A stretch of DNA of 64,000 nt from Heterocephalus glaber (taxonomy: Eukaryota > Chordata > Mammalia > Rodentia > Bathyergidae), in assembly GCF_000247695.1 (NCBI RefSeq), contig NW_004624882.1, forward strand, positions 3,165,042 to 3,229,041, read 5' to 3'. The notes below the pieces were generated by a model. That model saw only the letters and a program-made list of their open reading frames with translations, was not told the origin of the DNA and searched no databases. How positions within the stretch are numbered: position 1 is the first letter of the stretch; each line of letters starts with the position of its first letter. A program made the translations under genes and the position numbers. Below, piece by piece: positions 38,401 through 48,799 of this stretch.

Positions 38401-38917
38401 TAGATGGCCCTCTCTGTCTATATCCCTGGCTGTGACCTCAGCCACCCTGATGGGGTTCGTGACCTGTGTCTATTGTAAGACAACTCATCCACCTCTATCT
38501 CTAGGGAGTAGCTCCAGCTACCTCCCCAAATTTCTGTCCTATTTGAGGCCCATCTGCGATCACTTTGGTGCTTGACTTAGGAGACTGAACCAGGAGCATA
38601 AAGTCCGGGCGGCCTTTCCGCCCTCCCCTACACCTCAGTATGTTCTGATCACAATCAGACTACATTTCATTGTCTGCATCCTGCTTATGGCAGACAGAGG
38701 AGGTCCAGAAGTGGCTGGGATGTGCACACCTGCCTTCCTTCCCCAAGCTTGGCCCCAGCCACCCTAAGGTCAAGACCACCATATTCACCCCCATTCCATC
38801 CAATGCTGCAATTTGAGCTGCCATCTGTACTTTTCCTCCTGCTTTGGCTCTTAGCAGACTCCCAGCCTTCTGTCACATCTGTAATTTGAAGAAGGGAAGG
38901 AAGGTTTGGTTTTCAGA

Positions 38918-39055
38918 GTTTCTCAAACATTTTTGTGCATCATAATCACCTGTAAGTCTTTTTGAAGCCCAGTCCATTGGCCCCACCCCAGAGTTCCCCT
39001 TTCAATAGGCAGAACTAGATTCCTGGGCTTTGACGTCACACTCAGAAGAGGCTCA
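38918..39055 (+). mobile_element. MER5A-like hAT element
   Basis: tttctcaaacatttttgtgc and ccagtccattggccccaccc, with the usual spacing of MER5A. Confidence 0.6.
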
Positions 39056-39176
39056 TGTTTCATTTAATGATATTCTGTGGCCATCTTGAAATTCCTCATT
39101 TCTTTTTAGCATGGTGCCTTACATGCTTATTTTGTACTGGGCCCAGCAAAGGAATTAGCCTAGCCTCTCAGTGAGT

Positions 39177-39232
39177 CCAGAATGGAACTCTGGAATTTAC
39201 ATTTCCAACAAGTTCTCAAGTGATGCTGCCAT
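39177..39232 (+). mobile_element. MER5A-like 3' piece
   Basis: ggaatttacatttccaacaa and gttctcaagtgatgctg; perhaps the rest of the element at 38918, separated by later sequence. Confidence 0.4.
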
Positions 39233-41282
39233 GCCATGGGGAATACACTTTCTTATTTCACAACCATTAAGTGAGATTTTACAGAATCAACTCAGAGAAA
39301 ACAGGAAAGGGACAAAGACCTTCTACCTCCTGCTCCCTTCCTCTACTTGATGGGATCCAATAAGAACTATGAAAGCGGAGGAGAAATTGGTGAAGCAACT
39401 TCATTTACTTGTGTGATTGTTATTATTGTCCTTGTTTTGTTTGCACCAAACTAAATGCTCTCATGAGGCATATTGCTTTTTCTGCACCCTTTCCCAACAG
39501 TTAATGTAAGTATAATACCCCTGTCTGTACATCAGTCCAGAATCACTTTTCTGAAAGAAATGTAAAACTTGGAAGTGGAACATTATCATAGTAAATAATT
39601 TGAGGAGTTGAGAGAAGGAAAACAATAGAATGATAAAATGAAGCTTCAATGCAAAACGCACAAAAGACAAGCAAGGTGCCATATACCAACGCAAATGGAG
39701 CTCCATTTCCTCTGATCCTCTGAGCAGTCAGTGCAGACAGAAATACATTATTTATGATATGACTCATGGTTCCATAGGGCAAAAATAACCTGCTCTCTCA
39801 GTTGAATCCCAAATGTCCCTAGTACTTTGAGAAATTTTTTCCATGAGGTTATCTTTCTCTATGCTTACAACACCTGATGGAATCTACAACTTACAGTATT
39901 TTGTTAATTGTACTCTCTTCTGTATGTTTGATAAGACAGATGAAACATAATTGTTGTGGTCTCTGGGAGCTACAGTACGACCTTTCCGAAACTTCCCTCC
40001 CAATAGGAGGAGGCAAAACCAAAATTCTCGTAGCCTGTTGGTTATTTTGTTTGGCCTCATGAATAGACTTGACTTTTTAAAAACATCCCATAAAATAAGG
40101 CTTTATGTACTTACTATTGTTGGTATAAAACTATGACTTCTTCTTCTTGAGTAGACACAAGACATTTTCATTAATGAATGGAAAAGTATCACCTCAGCAG
40201 GGAAAACAAACAAAATTAGCCCACTAGGATAATGCCTAGCCCTGTTCCAAACACAGAGCCCTGATTCTAAGCTGAGCTCCGTGTCAGTTCAGCACATTCG
40301 ATTTTTCTCAATTTTTTAAACTTTTCTCAACCAGAGTCATGCCCCATGACAACAGATAAGTGTCCATTTTGTTTTGTTTTCTGTTCCCTCAGCTAGAAAA
40401 AGGGAGATTTTTCCCCTTTTAATTAGATATGGTGGTTAAATATCCCACCACCACTTTCCAGCAGAAATAGTTAGGTTCCTTTGATTTTTTTTTCCTTCAA
40501 ATTCATTGGCATCCTAAAGATCTGGAAAATCATCCTCATGGTTGTCCCCTGGCTCCTGCCCATAAGATTGTCTGATATCAGTTCAAAGAGGAGGCAAGGA
40601 AAGAATTGATTTGTTCCATGTGGGTAGGAAATGTCCTGGGCAAAAGTGCTGGAGCCCTGGCTGCCCCAGTGACAGGCATGGCATGTCACAGACTCTGGGA
40701 TATTTTCCCCTGGGTACTAACCCTTGCTGGAAGCCTGAGATAAAGCTAGGTCCCCTGTGAGTGTGATGTCGCCTCCATTTTGCATGTACAAAACCATTTG
40801 GGTGGGAAAGGATTGCGCAGGACTGTGTTTATCTTCTTAAAGCCACAGAGATTTTTGTTTTGAAATATTCAACCAAAAGAAAGCAAAGAGTAGTAAAGAA
40901 AAGTGAAGTGTGGGAGGCGAAGGAGCAGGTTCTGCGACTTCTAATCAACCTCTGATCATTTCCCTTTAAGATGTTGTCAGGGCTACTGTTTTGAGGAAGG
41001 TAGAAAATAAAGGTGTTTCCAGGTAAGACTTTGCTCAGTCTTTTCATGTTCCCAAAGTTCTTGTTTCCCTGTTCCACTTACATTTTCCCTGTTATATCTG
41101 TTGCTGTGACACCTCCCTCACTTGTGTATGTGCTAATAGTATGCTCATTAGCACGTCATCTATCAATTTGTAAAAGCATCAGTGCCTTGCAGAATCATTT
41201 TAAGTGTATTTAAATACAGTGGACTCTTAATGATAATCATATATTTATCTTTTTGGCCACATGAAACCTTCCCTCCGGTAGC

Positions 41283-41304
41283 ATCACCATCATCATCATC
41301 ATCG
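41283..41304. repeat. CAT trinucleotide tract
   Basis: catcaccatcatcatcatca, slightly interrupted. Confidence 0.9.
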
Positions 41305-41615
41305 TGTGAAAGAGGAATTTATTTACAGTAAGTATTCAGAAGAAGAAAAGCTACCCATACAGCCATAATAAACTTCCAATAAAGTGTCAACCATAGTTTT
41401 ATCTGAACTATTTTGAAATGAGGATATTGAAAAAGATGAGTTAGCTACCAGTTTATTTTTACTCACTAGATAGCGACCATCAAGCTTTAATTTTTAAATG
41501 AAATCAGGACTCAATCCAGGAGGCACTTCAGCGAGGCACGTTGGCGAACACGAGGATCCATCTCTTTCATTTTCCATCCTTCCCTCCGCTGACACTTCCC
41601 GTTACATCTGTTTCG

Positions 41616-41629
41616 CGGCCCTCTGCTGG
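41616..41629 (-). promoter_or_regulatory. CTCF-like motif 1 in the tandem array
   Basis: On the - strand CCAGCAGAGGGCCG, 13 of 14 positions of the CTCF core CCASYAGRKGGCRS. Confidence 0.55.
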
Positions 41630-41709
41630 CTGCTTATCGGCGAATACAAGGATCCTCTTTACTCCATCCTGCGCCCTGCCCGGCATCTTTTTTCATTTGT
41701 TAGGTTTCA

Positions 41710-41723
41710 CTGCCATCTGCTAG
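41710..41723 (-). promoter_or_regulatory. CTCF-like motif 2 in the tandem array
   Basis: On the - strand CTAGCAGATGGCAG, 13 of 14 positions of the CTCF core. Confidence 0.55.
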
Positions 41724-41810
41724 CCAAATATTGCTGTGGACGCCATTACTATTTCCTCTTCCCCCCTCCTTCTCTGAGTTGCCGTTTCTTGTTACATTTG
41801 TTGTGGTTTG

Positions 41811-41824
41811 CTGCCATCTAGCGG
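41811..41824 (-). promoter_or_regulatory. CTCF-like motif 3 in the tandem array
   Basis: On the - strand CCGCTAGATGGCAG, 13 of 14 positions of the CTCF core. Confidence 0.6.
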
Positions 41825-42005
41825 CCATTATGTGGAAACACGTTCGCCTAATTAATGCAGAGATGTTGAAACATTGCTCAAAAGGTCTTTTTGTTTCAGC
41901 CCCCATGCGTTCTCCTCCTGTCATTTGTGTAATGATCACATTATTTACATCTGATCACTCATTGTTTTACACGCTCACACACCTGCCATTGTCTCGTTGT
42001 GCCAG

Positions 42006-42280
42006 AAGCCCTGACATGCTACAGTCGGACGTTTCCTTTTCCATGGGAGGGAGGCATTCATCTACAGACTCCAACAAGGCCTCCAGTGGAGACATCTCCC
42101 CTTATGACAACAACTCCCCTGTGCTACCTGAACGTTCCCTGCTGGCTATGCAAGAGGACAGGGCTCCGGGGGGCTCAGAGATGCTTTACAAGGTGCCAGA
42201 GAAGTATATGTTGGTGGGCCACTTGCCGTCGTCAAAGTCAACGTCAAGAGAAAGTTCTCCTGGACCAAGGCTTGGAAAAG
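42006..42280 (+). CDS. ARHGAP6: ARHGAP6 exon: Ser-rich regulatory tail
   Basis: The exon starts after tctcgttgtgccag and ends before gtaatg; 275 nt. Its first base completes a Ser codon, and it leaves one base of a Gly/Asp-boundary codon. It encodes [20 protein letters not shown], an acidic [13 protein letters not shown] segment, then a basic/Ser-rich [16 protein letters not shown]. There is no globular fold; it looks like a disordered, phosphorylation-prone tail with several Ser-Pro sites (inference). The frame upstream of the acceptor stays open for about 275 nt, but the acceptor and the family sequence make 42006 the exon start. Confidence 0.95.
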
Positions 42281-43947
42281 GTAATGGAAGCCTGGCTGGC
42301 CCTGGCCAAACCCAGTGACTCTCTGGCTGCATGTGGAGCCGTGTGGGGTGCTTTGAGGCTCCTCTCTGTTTGTCCCTTGTGCGATGTTTCTGTAACTCTC
42401 CATGAGCATTTGCCAAGCACCTGCTGAACACCGACTCTAGGAAGAGGAAGGGGTGGAGGCCCAGGTGATGTCTTGGAGGGTCCCTGCCGCCCCTATCCTG
42501 ACTCCCAGACATCTAGGAAATGAGCGCATGCTCAGAGGAGCTACTCATTCCTACCTTCTCTCCCTGCCCTGGCATCCAAGGATTCTGTGTCCTGGCAGGT
42601 GGGTTAGGGGTTGCGTATTTGCTAGTCTAACGTGTCACCCAATTACTGTTGTTACTTTCCTAAAAAGGACAAGCAAAACCTACTGTGTAACAATGCGGTG
42701 TGTCAGAACCAGATGGGGTCAGTGTCCGATGACCAGAGAACAGGACTCAGAGTCAGAAACCTTCTCTACCATTTCCAACTTGCAGGATCTCAAGCGAGTG
42801 CCTGAGCTCAGTACCGCCCAGGCCCATTGCCACAGAAACTGGCCAACTCATGGGGTTAAATGAACCGATCCCGGAAAAGACCTTTAGGCAGCGCTTAGCA
42901 TGCGAGGAGCACTGGGTGAGGAGGGCAAGGAAACGCTGGGTGTGTTTCCCGCCTCTCCTTCCACTGGTTGCCTCGTCTGTGCCATGATCCCCTAGGGATT
43001 CCCCAGGGAGGCGAGGAGACAATGTGTGGGAGCAGCCGGACCACAGAGGCACTCAGGAGACCTTTGCTTCTCTAAGTCACAGTTACGATCCCACCAAGGG
43101 GTTGTAAGGAGGAGGCAAGCAGCTGATGGAGGCACCCAGCGGGGCACCTTCCTCCATAGCTATTCATGCACACACCGAGGGGAGACTGATGAAGGAGGCA
43201 GGACCGCATCTGTGCGTGCCACTAGCAGCGTGCTCCTGAGTGCAGTTCAAAAGCTCTCGCTGCTGCTCCTGTCCCCATGTCAGTGTGGTTGGAGAGTGTG
43301 AGACTGTTGTCACCTTTTATGACTTTCCTCCTACTGATGTCAGAAACCACCACAAACGTGGTGGCTTAAAACCCACATTTACATTTTCTCTCGTACGGTT
43401 CTGGAGATAACAAGTCTCCAGTAGGCCTGCAAGGCTGCCTTCCCTTCCGGAAGCCCTGAGGAACTATTTCCTTGCCTTTTCTGTGTTCCAGAAGCTTACA
43501 CATTCCTCATCGTGTTGCTCGTTCCTTCACCTTTCAAGGCAGCAACAGAGCAGCGTCTCCCCTCCCACCTGCCTCCAGGAAGGACCCTTATGTTTATATT
43601 AGGCCCAGCCAGGGTCCTGCAGCAAAATCGGCCCTCGCCAGCAACCAGAATTCAATTGCATTCGCAAAATCCTTTTTGATTCTAAGATAACATTTCTATA
43701 GGGTTTGGAGGCTAGGATACAGATGTCTTTGAGGACCCTTATGCATCTACTCCAACCATGATTTAGAAAGAGCTCTGTGGTAAATTCCGAATGGAATAAG
43801 CCTCCTGCAAAGGCAGGTCTTGAAGTGTATTCTGTACTGCAGTCTCAAAGACATTCGCACAGGAGAGACGTCATTAAAATAGTTTAGCTCATTTTGCCCT
43901 TAAAATTTCATTTTGTGTTATACATCTTTTTATTCTCTTTTTCCTAG
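42281..43947 (+). other. ARHGAP6 intron (1.7 kb)
   Basis: Non-coding. The right part (about 43318-43770) is an antisense MaLR-type LTR fragment. The left part is fairly GC-rich, and I recognise nothing in it. Confidence 0.65.
43318..43770 (-). mobile_element. MaLR/MLT1-like LTR fragment, antisense
   Basis: ccaccacaaacgtggtggct, ggttctggagataacaagtc and catttctatagggtttggag are the reverse order of MLT1-type LTR landmarks. Non-coding and old. Confidence 0.55.
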
Positions 43948-44028
43948 ATATGTCCGAGGAACCTTTCAATATCTGGGGAACTTGGCATTCAACATTAAAA
44001 AGTGGATCCAAAGACCCCGGAATGACAG
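43948..44028 (+). CDS. ARHGAP6: ARHGAP6 exon: small exon in the C-terminal tail
   Basis: An 81-nt exon between ctctttttcctag and the donor gtggag, entering and leaving in phase 1. It encodes [20 protein letters not shown] then SKDPGMTG. The [10 protein letters not shown] core is strongly conserved in ARHGAP6. The donor gtggag is weak compared with the other donors here, and as the exon is a multiple of three it could be skipped in frame; whether it is skipped cannot be told from sequence. Confidence 0.93.
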
Positions 44029-44386
44029 GTGGAGTGTTACTTGAAACCTTCACTGCATTTGTTTTGAAAATTAATTTTCTTCAGCTTTTGCCTTGTTATG
44101 ATAATCTTGACATGCTTGTCAAGTTATTATTTGGAAAATGCTGAAAATAGGGGTTGGGGAAGATAAACTGTCCCACGGATTTCTACCCCAGTATGACAAT
44201 CTCGGACTCGATTTCATTCCATTTCCTTTCCTGCACCATAAATTGGTGACAAAACCGTTTTATTCAGTGTGACAGCTCAGCTGACCTGTCAGAGTCTAGG
44301 TATATGTATTTGGAGTGGCCACAGGAATTGTGCCAATAATTAAAAAGCGTCTGTCATTTCTTTTGCTAGGAAGTGGTGTGTGTGTG

Positions 44387-44428
<42 letters not shown>

Positions 44429-44554
44429 AGGAGCAGCAGCAGATCAGTGTGTACTGTGCTTCTTCAATTGTAGAAGTCCGCAGTGGGAAGACAGTAGCAG
44501 GACTCTAATCCCCAAGGGGAAACTAATGCCAGTTCTTGCCTTTCTGGCTCTCAG
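44029..44554 (+). other. ARHGAP6 last intron (526 bp) with a GT repeat
   Basis: A short intron. Its only notable content is a long GT repeat at 44376-44427, about 130 bp upstream of the last exon. Confidence 0.8.
44376..44427. repeat. GT microsatellite
   Basis: Some 25 GT units with one interruption (tttg). Confidence 0.98.
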
Positions 44555-45225
44555 GTTCCTATGGCGACATCTTTGAAAGCAGCTCCCTCCGACCGGGGCC
44601 CTGTTCCCTTTCTCAAGGGAACCTGTCTCTCAATTGGCCCCGGTGGCAGAGGAGCCCGGCAGAGCTGGATGACGGCGGCCCTCAAGTCTTTCGCAGGACT
44701 CAGACGGCAGCTACCGTGGCACATTGCAGCGTGCACCTTCCGGTGTCGCGGGTCTGCAGCACCCCCCACATCCAGGGCAGTGGCTGCGGCGCGGGGGGGC
44801 GGCCGGCGGCCAGGTCCGAGCCGTACTTGACCCTCAGCAGCGCTGAGGACCCCGAGGGCGAGAGAGACGGGACGTGGCTGCCCAGCCGGGCCCAGCCCGC
44901 GTCCCAGAGACTTCGGGAGGGCGGCAGGGATGATCGCAGGCCCCCGCCTCCTTACCCGGGCTCCGGGAAGCCCTCGGAGCCGCCCTTGTGGCGGCTTCAG
45001 AGGCCTCGGGAAGGCTCAGGAACTGAGGGAGGCCCGCCGGCCGAGCGGGAGCCCCAGGCCGCGCCGAAAAAACTGAGCAGCCGCGCCTACGCCCTGGAGG
45101 GCAGCGAACAGAGCGGCCCGAACTTGGGGGAAGCCAGCTGGCTTGACTGGCAGCGAGAGCGGTGGCAGATCTGGGAGCTCCTGTCCACCGACAACCCCGA
45201 CACCCTCCCGGAGACGCTGGTGTGA
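44555..45225 (+). CDS. ARHGAP6: ARHGAP6 last coding exon, GC-rich, C-terminus ETLV
   Basis: The exon starts after tttctggctctcag and runs to the TGA at 45223-45225, 222 codons. Both ends are conserved ARHGAP6 sequence: [20 protein letters not shown] at the start and [20 protein letters not shown] near the end. The middle is Arg/Pro/Gly/Ser-rich, looks disordered and differs from what I recall of the human protein. It contains [13 protein letters not shown], which includes a PPxY (WW-domain ligand) pattern and SH3-type prolines. The last four residues, ETLV, fit a class I PDZ ligand. Base composition is far more GC-rich than the other exons. At the upstream junction the protein reads TGSYGD, one Ser shorter than the human sequence as I recall it. 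Confidence 0.95.
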
Positions 45226-46354
45226 GCCCCCCACTGCAGCCCAGCAGAAGCCAGCCCCCTTGCAGATGCCCCCTTCGTCCAGCCGGCCACAGGCGCTTTT
45301 GGTCAACTGGACTCTTCGGCCCTTTTCTTCCTTCACACGTTAAAAAAGCACCACAAGAGAAACTGAGTCCACTTCCCGAGATAGAGCACTCATACCCTCG
45401 CCATTTATGATAGGGTCCCATTGCATAGCCAGCCTCCCAAACAAGTGACACTATCCCATCGAAAACCATCCACATTGACTCTGTGTAAGACAAAAGTCTT
45501 GCTTTCGTGTAGCTTGATTGTATCTTTGTGTCTTCACTTGTGACTATTATATATTCTGTAACAGATGCTGTATGATAATCGAAATGATATATTCACAGAG
45601 AGAAAAGAGGAACAATTTTTTTAAAAAGTCACTTCACTTATATTACACCATGAGATATATTAAGCAACGAAGTCCTATAGAGTGTTCGAGAATATGCACA
45701 AGCCAGTTTCTGTGCTTTTGCCATAGCTTTTTACCTGGGGACAGCTCTTCCTTCGATGCCTAAGAAAAACACTAAGAAAATGAAACAAGAGTAAGAGAAG
45801 CCATATTTTTATATAGTAGTGAGATACAGAAGTTATAATCACTGAATGCTTTTTCATATTGAGTAAGTTTTAAGGAAAATGTTGAATTTGATACATAGTG
45901 AGATATATTTTTAGAACATGTTTAGAAAGGATTCAGTTAATCAAAGGAGAGAAAGGCTGGGCCTAACGAAGAATTACTTCGTCCATCCCATTTTAGGTCA
46001 AATTCAATTTTATATAGACAATATATAATATATATTTATAGTGTATAACTTTTACGTATTTTTCAAACCAAACCACAAACTGGAATCCAACCATAAAGTG
46101 TTTAAGAATCTAAACAGACCATTCAAATTACAGAACATGGTTTTTTCTTTGGCTCCGTAATCAATATTAACCAAATTACATACAACTCTTTTCCGAAAAG
46201 TAAATCATATTTGGGGAGAAAAAAACTGCAGTTTTGTCCTTACATTGTGCCAAAGGCTGAAGAAACGTTTTCTTCGAAATTTTGTGTGTGTTGTGAAAGT
46301 GTTCCTGCCGTACTTCAGTAGTTTGAAGTTTTTCCGCTGCAAAACCACCTTTGA

Positions 46355-46368
46355 CCAGCAGGTGGCAG
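46355..46368 (+). promoter_or_regulatory. CTCF consensus match in the ARHGAP6 3' UTR
   Basis: CCAGCAGGTGGCAG fits the 14-position CTCF core CCASYAGRKGGCRS without mismatch, on the + strand. Confidence 0.65.
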
Positions 46369-46540
46369 TTTGCTTCAGTATTTCAGGTGTTTTGTTTCAC
46401 TTCAGAATGAAAGTGTATTACAGAAAAACTGTGTTGTTTTTTTTGTGTTTTTATTTTTATAAAACGTGCTACTCTTAATTTTCGTGTTGGTGATGAAATT
46501 TTCAGTGGAGTTTCTTAAAGTTCTATCTTGTGCCATGATG

Positions 46541-46546
46541 AATAAA
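46541..46546 (+). promoter_or_regulatory. ARHGAP6: Candidate poly(A) signal of ARHGAP6
   Basis: AATAAA, 1.3 kb after the ARHGAP6 stop codon, in atgatgaataaaaaatt. It is the first AATAAA on this strand that I find after the stop codon. Confidence 0.6.
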
Positions 46547-48360
46547 AAATTAAGCAAAAGCTTTGTTCCCTGACTTTAAATCTAAAGAATGAACTCACAC
46601 CCTCTGCCAGACATGTTCACTATCCACAAATCCAAGTGTAATAAGCAATACCGACTTTATACATATCCACATATAGCTAACGAGCTAGTTTTAAAACATC
46701 AGACCCCTTGGAGATATCAACTCAGAAGCACCAAAGCATGCGTAATTATCCGTTGCAAGAAAAGGCTTATTTCCTGAATTGTCGAGGATAAGGTAGTTTT
46801 CTACATGACTGAAACTCGGGATTCCCACCAATTGGTCAGGGGTCACCATACACAATCCTTGAAAGTTGCATCTGTTCTCTAAGGCCTTGGATGCCTAATT
46901 TGCTTCAGCACCAAAATAATGAGACCTAGAAGTGGCCTGTCATTTTTCACCTTTGGGGACTGGATGAGCTGTCCTCAGGCTCTGGCTTTGGGTCCATCAC
47001 TTGTGCTACTGGCTCACGCTGCCTTGTTCTGGCTGCCCACACTCAGTCAACAGTTGGGAACAGCCCCCCGAGCAAATGCTATTTGATTGTGGATTGCAGG
47101 TGGCTTTTCTGTACGGCTACTTTCACCTTAGTCCTGTGTTTTCTTGCTTGGAATTTGACCATGTCTGACCAATTCTTCCACTCCCTCCTGGACCGGACTG
47201 CCTGACAGATGTGACCCCCTTCCTGCCATGTCTTTGCTCTCATGGTCCTAGTTTTGTCTTTTTTTTTTTTTTTAACAAAACAAAACAAAAACCTTTCAGA
47301 TCAAATGGCCATGAAGTTAATGTCAGTCAAAAAGGTAATGAAAGGTATGTCCATCTGTTGATAGTCAGGTATAAAAAGGCCATCCAGAAAACAGTTCAGA
47401 ATATCCTTGGTATATATCTCAATATTCATTGTCACTTTCTCTTTGTACAGTTAAGCCCTGTGGCTGTATCTTTGGCTTAATAAGCAAAAACTTGATTCTT
47501 GGATGCCCTTATCATACTGTCTTTATCGTATGTCTTTATCATAAACTGTCTTTAGAATGCACATGAAATCCAAAGACCTGAGTGGAAATTGAGGTTATTG
47601 CTAGCACCATATCATATGTGATATAATATCTGACAAGAGCAAAAGATGAAACTCAAACTCTTTCGAGTTGGACAAAACCCCTTTTCCAGGCTGTTCATGT
47701 CAGTCATTCCTTGTGAGCAAAAAAGAGATCTTTCGAGTAAGAAAAAGCTGCAATGTGCCACAGATGTCTCCGTGCCTATGAATACTCAGTCACCGTTTTT
47801 GTGTTTCTGGCATATGTTTGTTGTGGGTTTTTACAGAAAAAAATCTCTAGCAATGGAGTGTGTGCAAATTGAGGAAATTTCTAAATAAACCCAGCTTGCT
47901 CCTTTTCTTATGCACATTTTAATACACATCTGCTTGGCAGAGAAAGAGCACTGAGATGACATACAAAGAGATGTCAGAACAAAGTCTGGGCCTGCCATAC
48001 ATATGTCAGTCTGATAAACAGACTGCAGGAGGCAGATTCTACTGACCTGAAAAGAAAGGAAATGACTGGAGTAGGGCCACACAGAGATGAAAACAGGACA
48101 TCTTGACCAGGTAGAATTTTAAAACAAGACTAAATCAGCAGCAAACTGTTTTCATGGGGGAAAAAAAGAGAGAGAAGTTCAATAGAGGTTGTAGTTCTTG
48201 GGCAGAGTCAAGGTGACAGACGGCATCCTGGAGATACTGAACTGCAGGCTGTCGTCTTTGGGGTGCAGATCCGTGGCCTGGGGCAGCCCTCAATTCACCA
48301 AGGCACAGAGAGTCAGAAGATTTTCTAGATTCAATACAACCATATCTGTTCAGCCTAGGG

Positions 48361-48437
48361 CAGTGGTGGCGAACCCACGGCATGGCATGGACGTGTGTTT
48401 GTTATCTTTGAAAGCTCTAACAGGTGTGCCATCACTG
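48361..48437 (+). mobile_element. Short hAT-type element, copy 2
   Basis: A 77-bp element starting cagtggtggcgaac and ending gtgccatcactg. It is flanked by gcctaggg (48353-48360) and gcctcggg (48438-48445), a 7/8 match to an 8-bp duplication. Confidence 0.82.
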
Positions 48438-48799
48438 GCCTCGGGCGATCAACTCATCCCAGTTTGCCTGGGAACATCCCAGGTTTAGTAATAAAAACTA
48501 CCTGTCGCAGACACAGGCCCTGCTATTCCCTGGCAGGGCGAGAACTGGTGGGCTGAAGATACAGGGCACTTGACCTTGGCACTTCTAAAGCAGGGTCACC
48601 AAATAACATATGGGGCACCCAGTTCAATTTGAATGCCAGATCAACAGTGTTAGTATCAGTATGTCTCATGCCAAATCTGAGACATGTTCACATTATAAAA
48701 ATGATGTATTGACCAATATATTGCATGAGACATACTTATTTTAAGAAGAAATTCTTTATCTGATATTCAAGTTGAACTGAACATCTATTTGCTAAATCT

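Larger units (their letters stand above)
41516..41850. repeat. Tandem array of about 96-bp units with CTCF-like motifs
   Basis: Successive diverged units share ggcgaacacgaggatcc / ggcgaatacaaggatcc (41543 and 41639, 96 bp apart) and gttacatctgttt / gttacatttgttg blocks. They carry CTCF-like motifs at 41616-41629, 41710-41723 and 41811-41824, 94 and 101 bp apart. It ends about 160 bp before the ARHGAP6 exon at 42006. Confidence 0.7.
31318..42005 (+). other. ARHGAP6 intron (10.7 kb) with a tRNA-half insertion and a CTCF-like tandem array
   Basis: Non-coding. It contains MER5-like fragments (about 33600-33900, 38918-39055, 39177-39232), a MIR (about 34495-34700), a 5' tRNA-Lys half insertion (34842-34912), an antisense ID SINE (35383-35462), two related unassigned segments (36165-36221 and 37041-37100), a CAT trinucleotide tract (41283-41304), and a tandem array of about 96-bp units with CTCF-like motifs (41516-41850). 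I recognise nothing in 31340-33500, 37200-38880 or 39300-41250. Confidence 0.65.
1..46562 (+). other. ARHGAP6: ARHGAP6 gene, 3' part (nine coding exons, introns and 3' UTR)
   Basis: Nine exons on the + strand join into one open frame of 618 codons plus stop, 196+56+151+149+180+98+275+81+671 nt. The protein is recognised as ARHGAP6, a cytoplasmic GTPase-activating protein for Rho (RhoA-preferring in the literature) that affects actin organisation. The human protein is about 974 residues, so roughly the first 356 residues lie upstream of the window. Visible in order: a linker, a RhoGAP domain with arginine finger GIFRVGS, conserved [14 protein letters not shown] and [11 protein letters not shown] blocks, then a long Ser/Pro-rich tail ending ETLV. 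All introns are GT-AG. Human ARHGAP6 has 13 exons, so these are probably exons 5-13 (inference). AMELX, nested in the first ARHGAP6 intron in other mammals, is not in this window. Gene identity is very sure; the 3' end rests on one AATAAA. Confidence 0.95.
45226..46562 (+). other. ARHGAP6: ARHGAP6 3' UTR (inferred end)
   Basis: AT-rich sequence follows the TGA with no transposon recognised. It includes AU-rich stretches near 46010-46040 and a CTCF-consensus match at 46355-46368. The 3' end is placed about 15-20 nt after the AATAAA at 46541-46546. No transcript data were available, so an earlier or later poly(A) site is possible; another AATAAA occurs near 47883. Confidence 0.65.

Noticed and set aside
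41731..42005. The open frame upstream of the ARHGAP6 exon at 42006 as extra coding sequence
   Set aside because: It lies in the intronic tandem array; a good acceptor (tctcgttgtgccag) and the joined protein frame place the exon start at 42006.
44561..45493. Long open frames in other frames and on the - strand over the last ARHGAP6 exon (up to 219 codons)
   Set aside because: They are shadows caused by high GC content; only the + frame ending at 45225 carries the conserved ARHGAP6 sequence.
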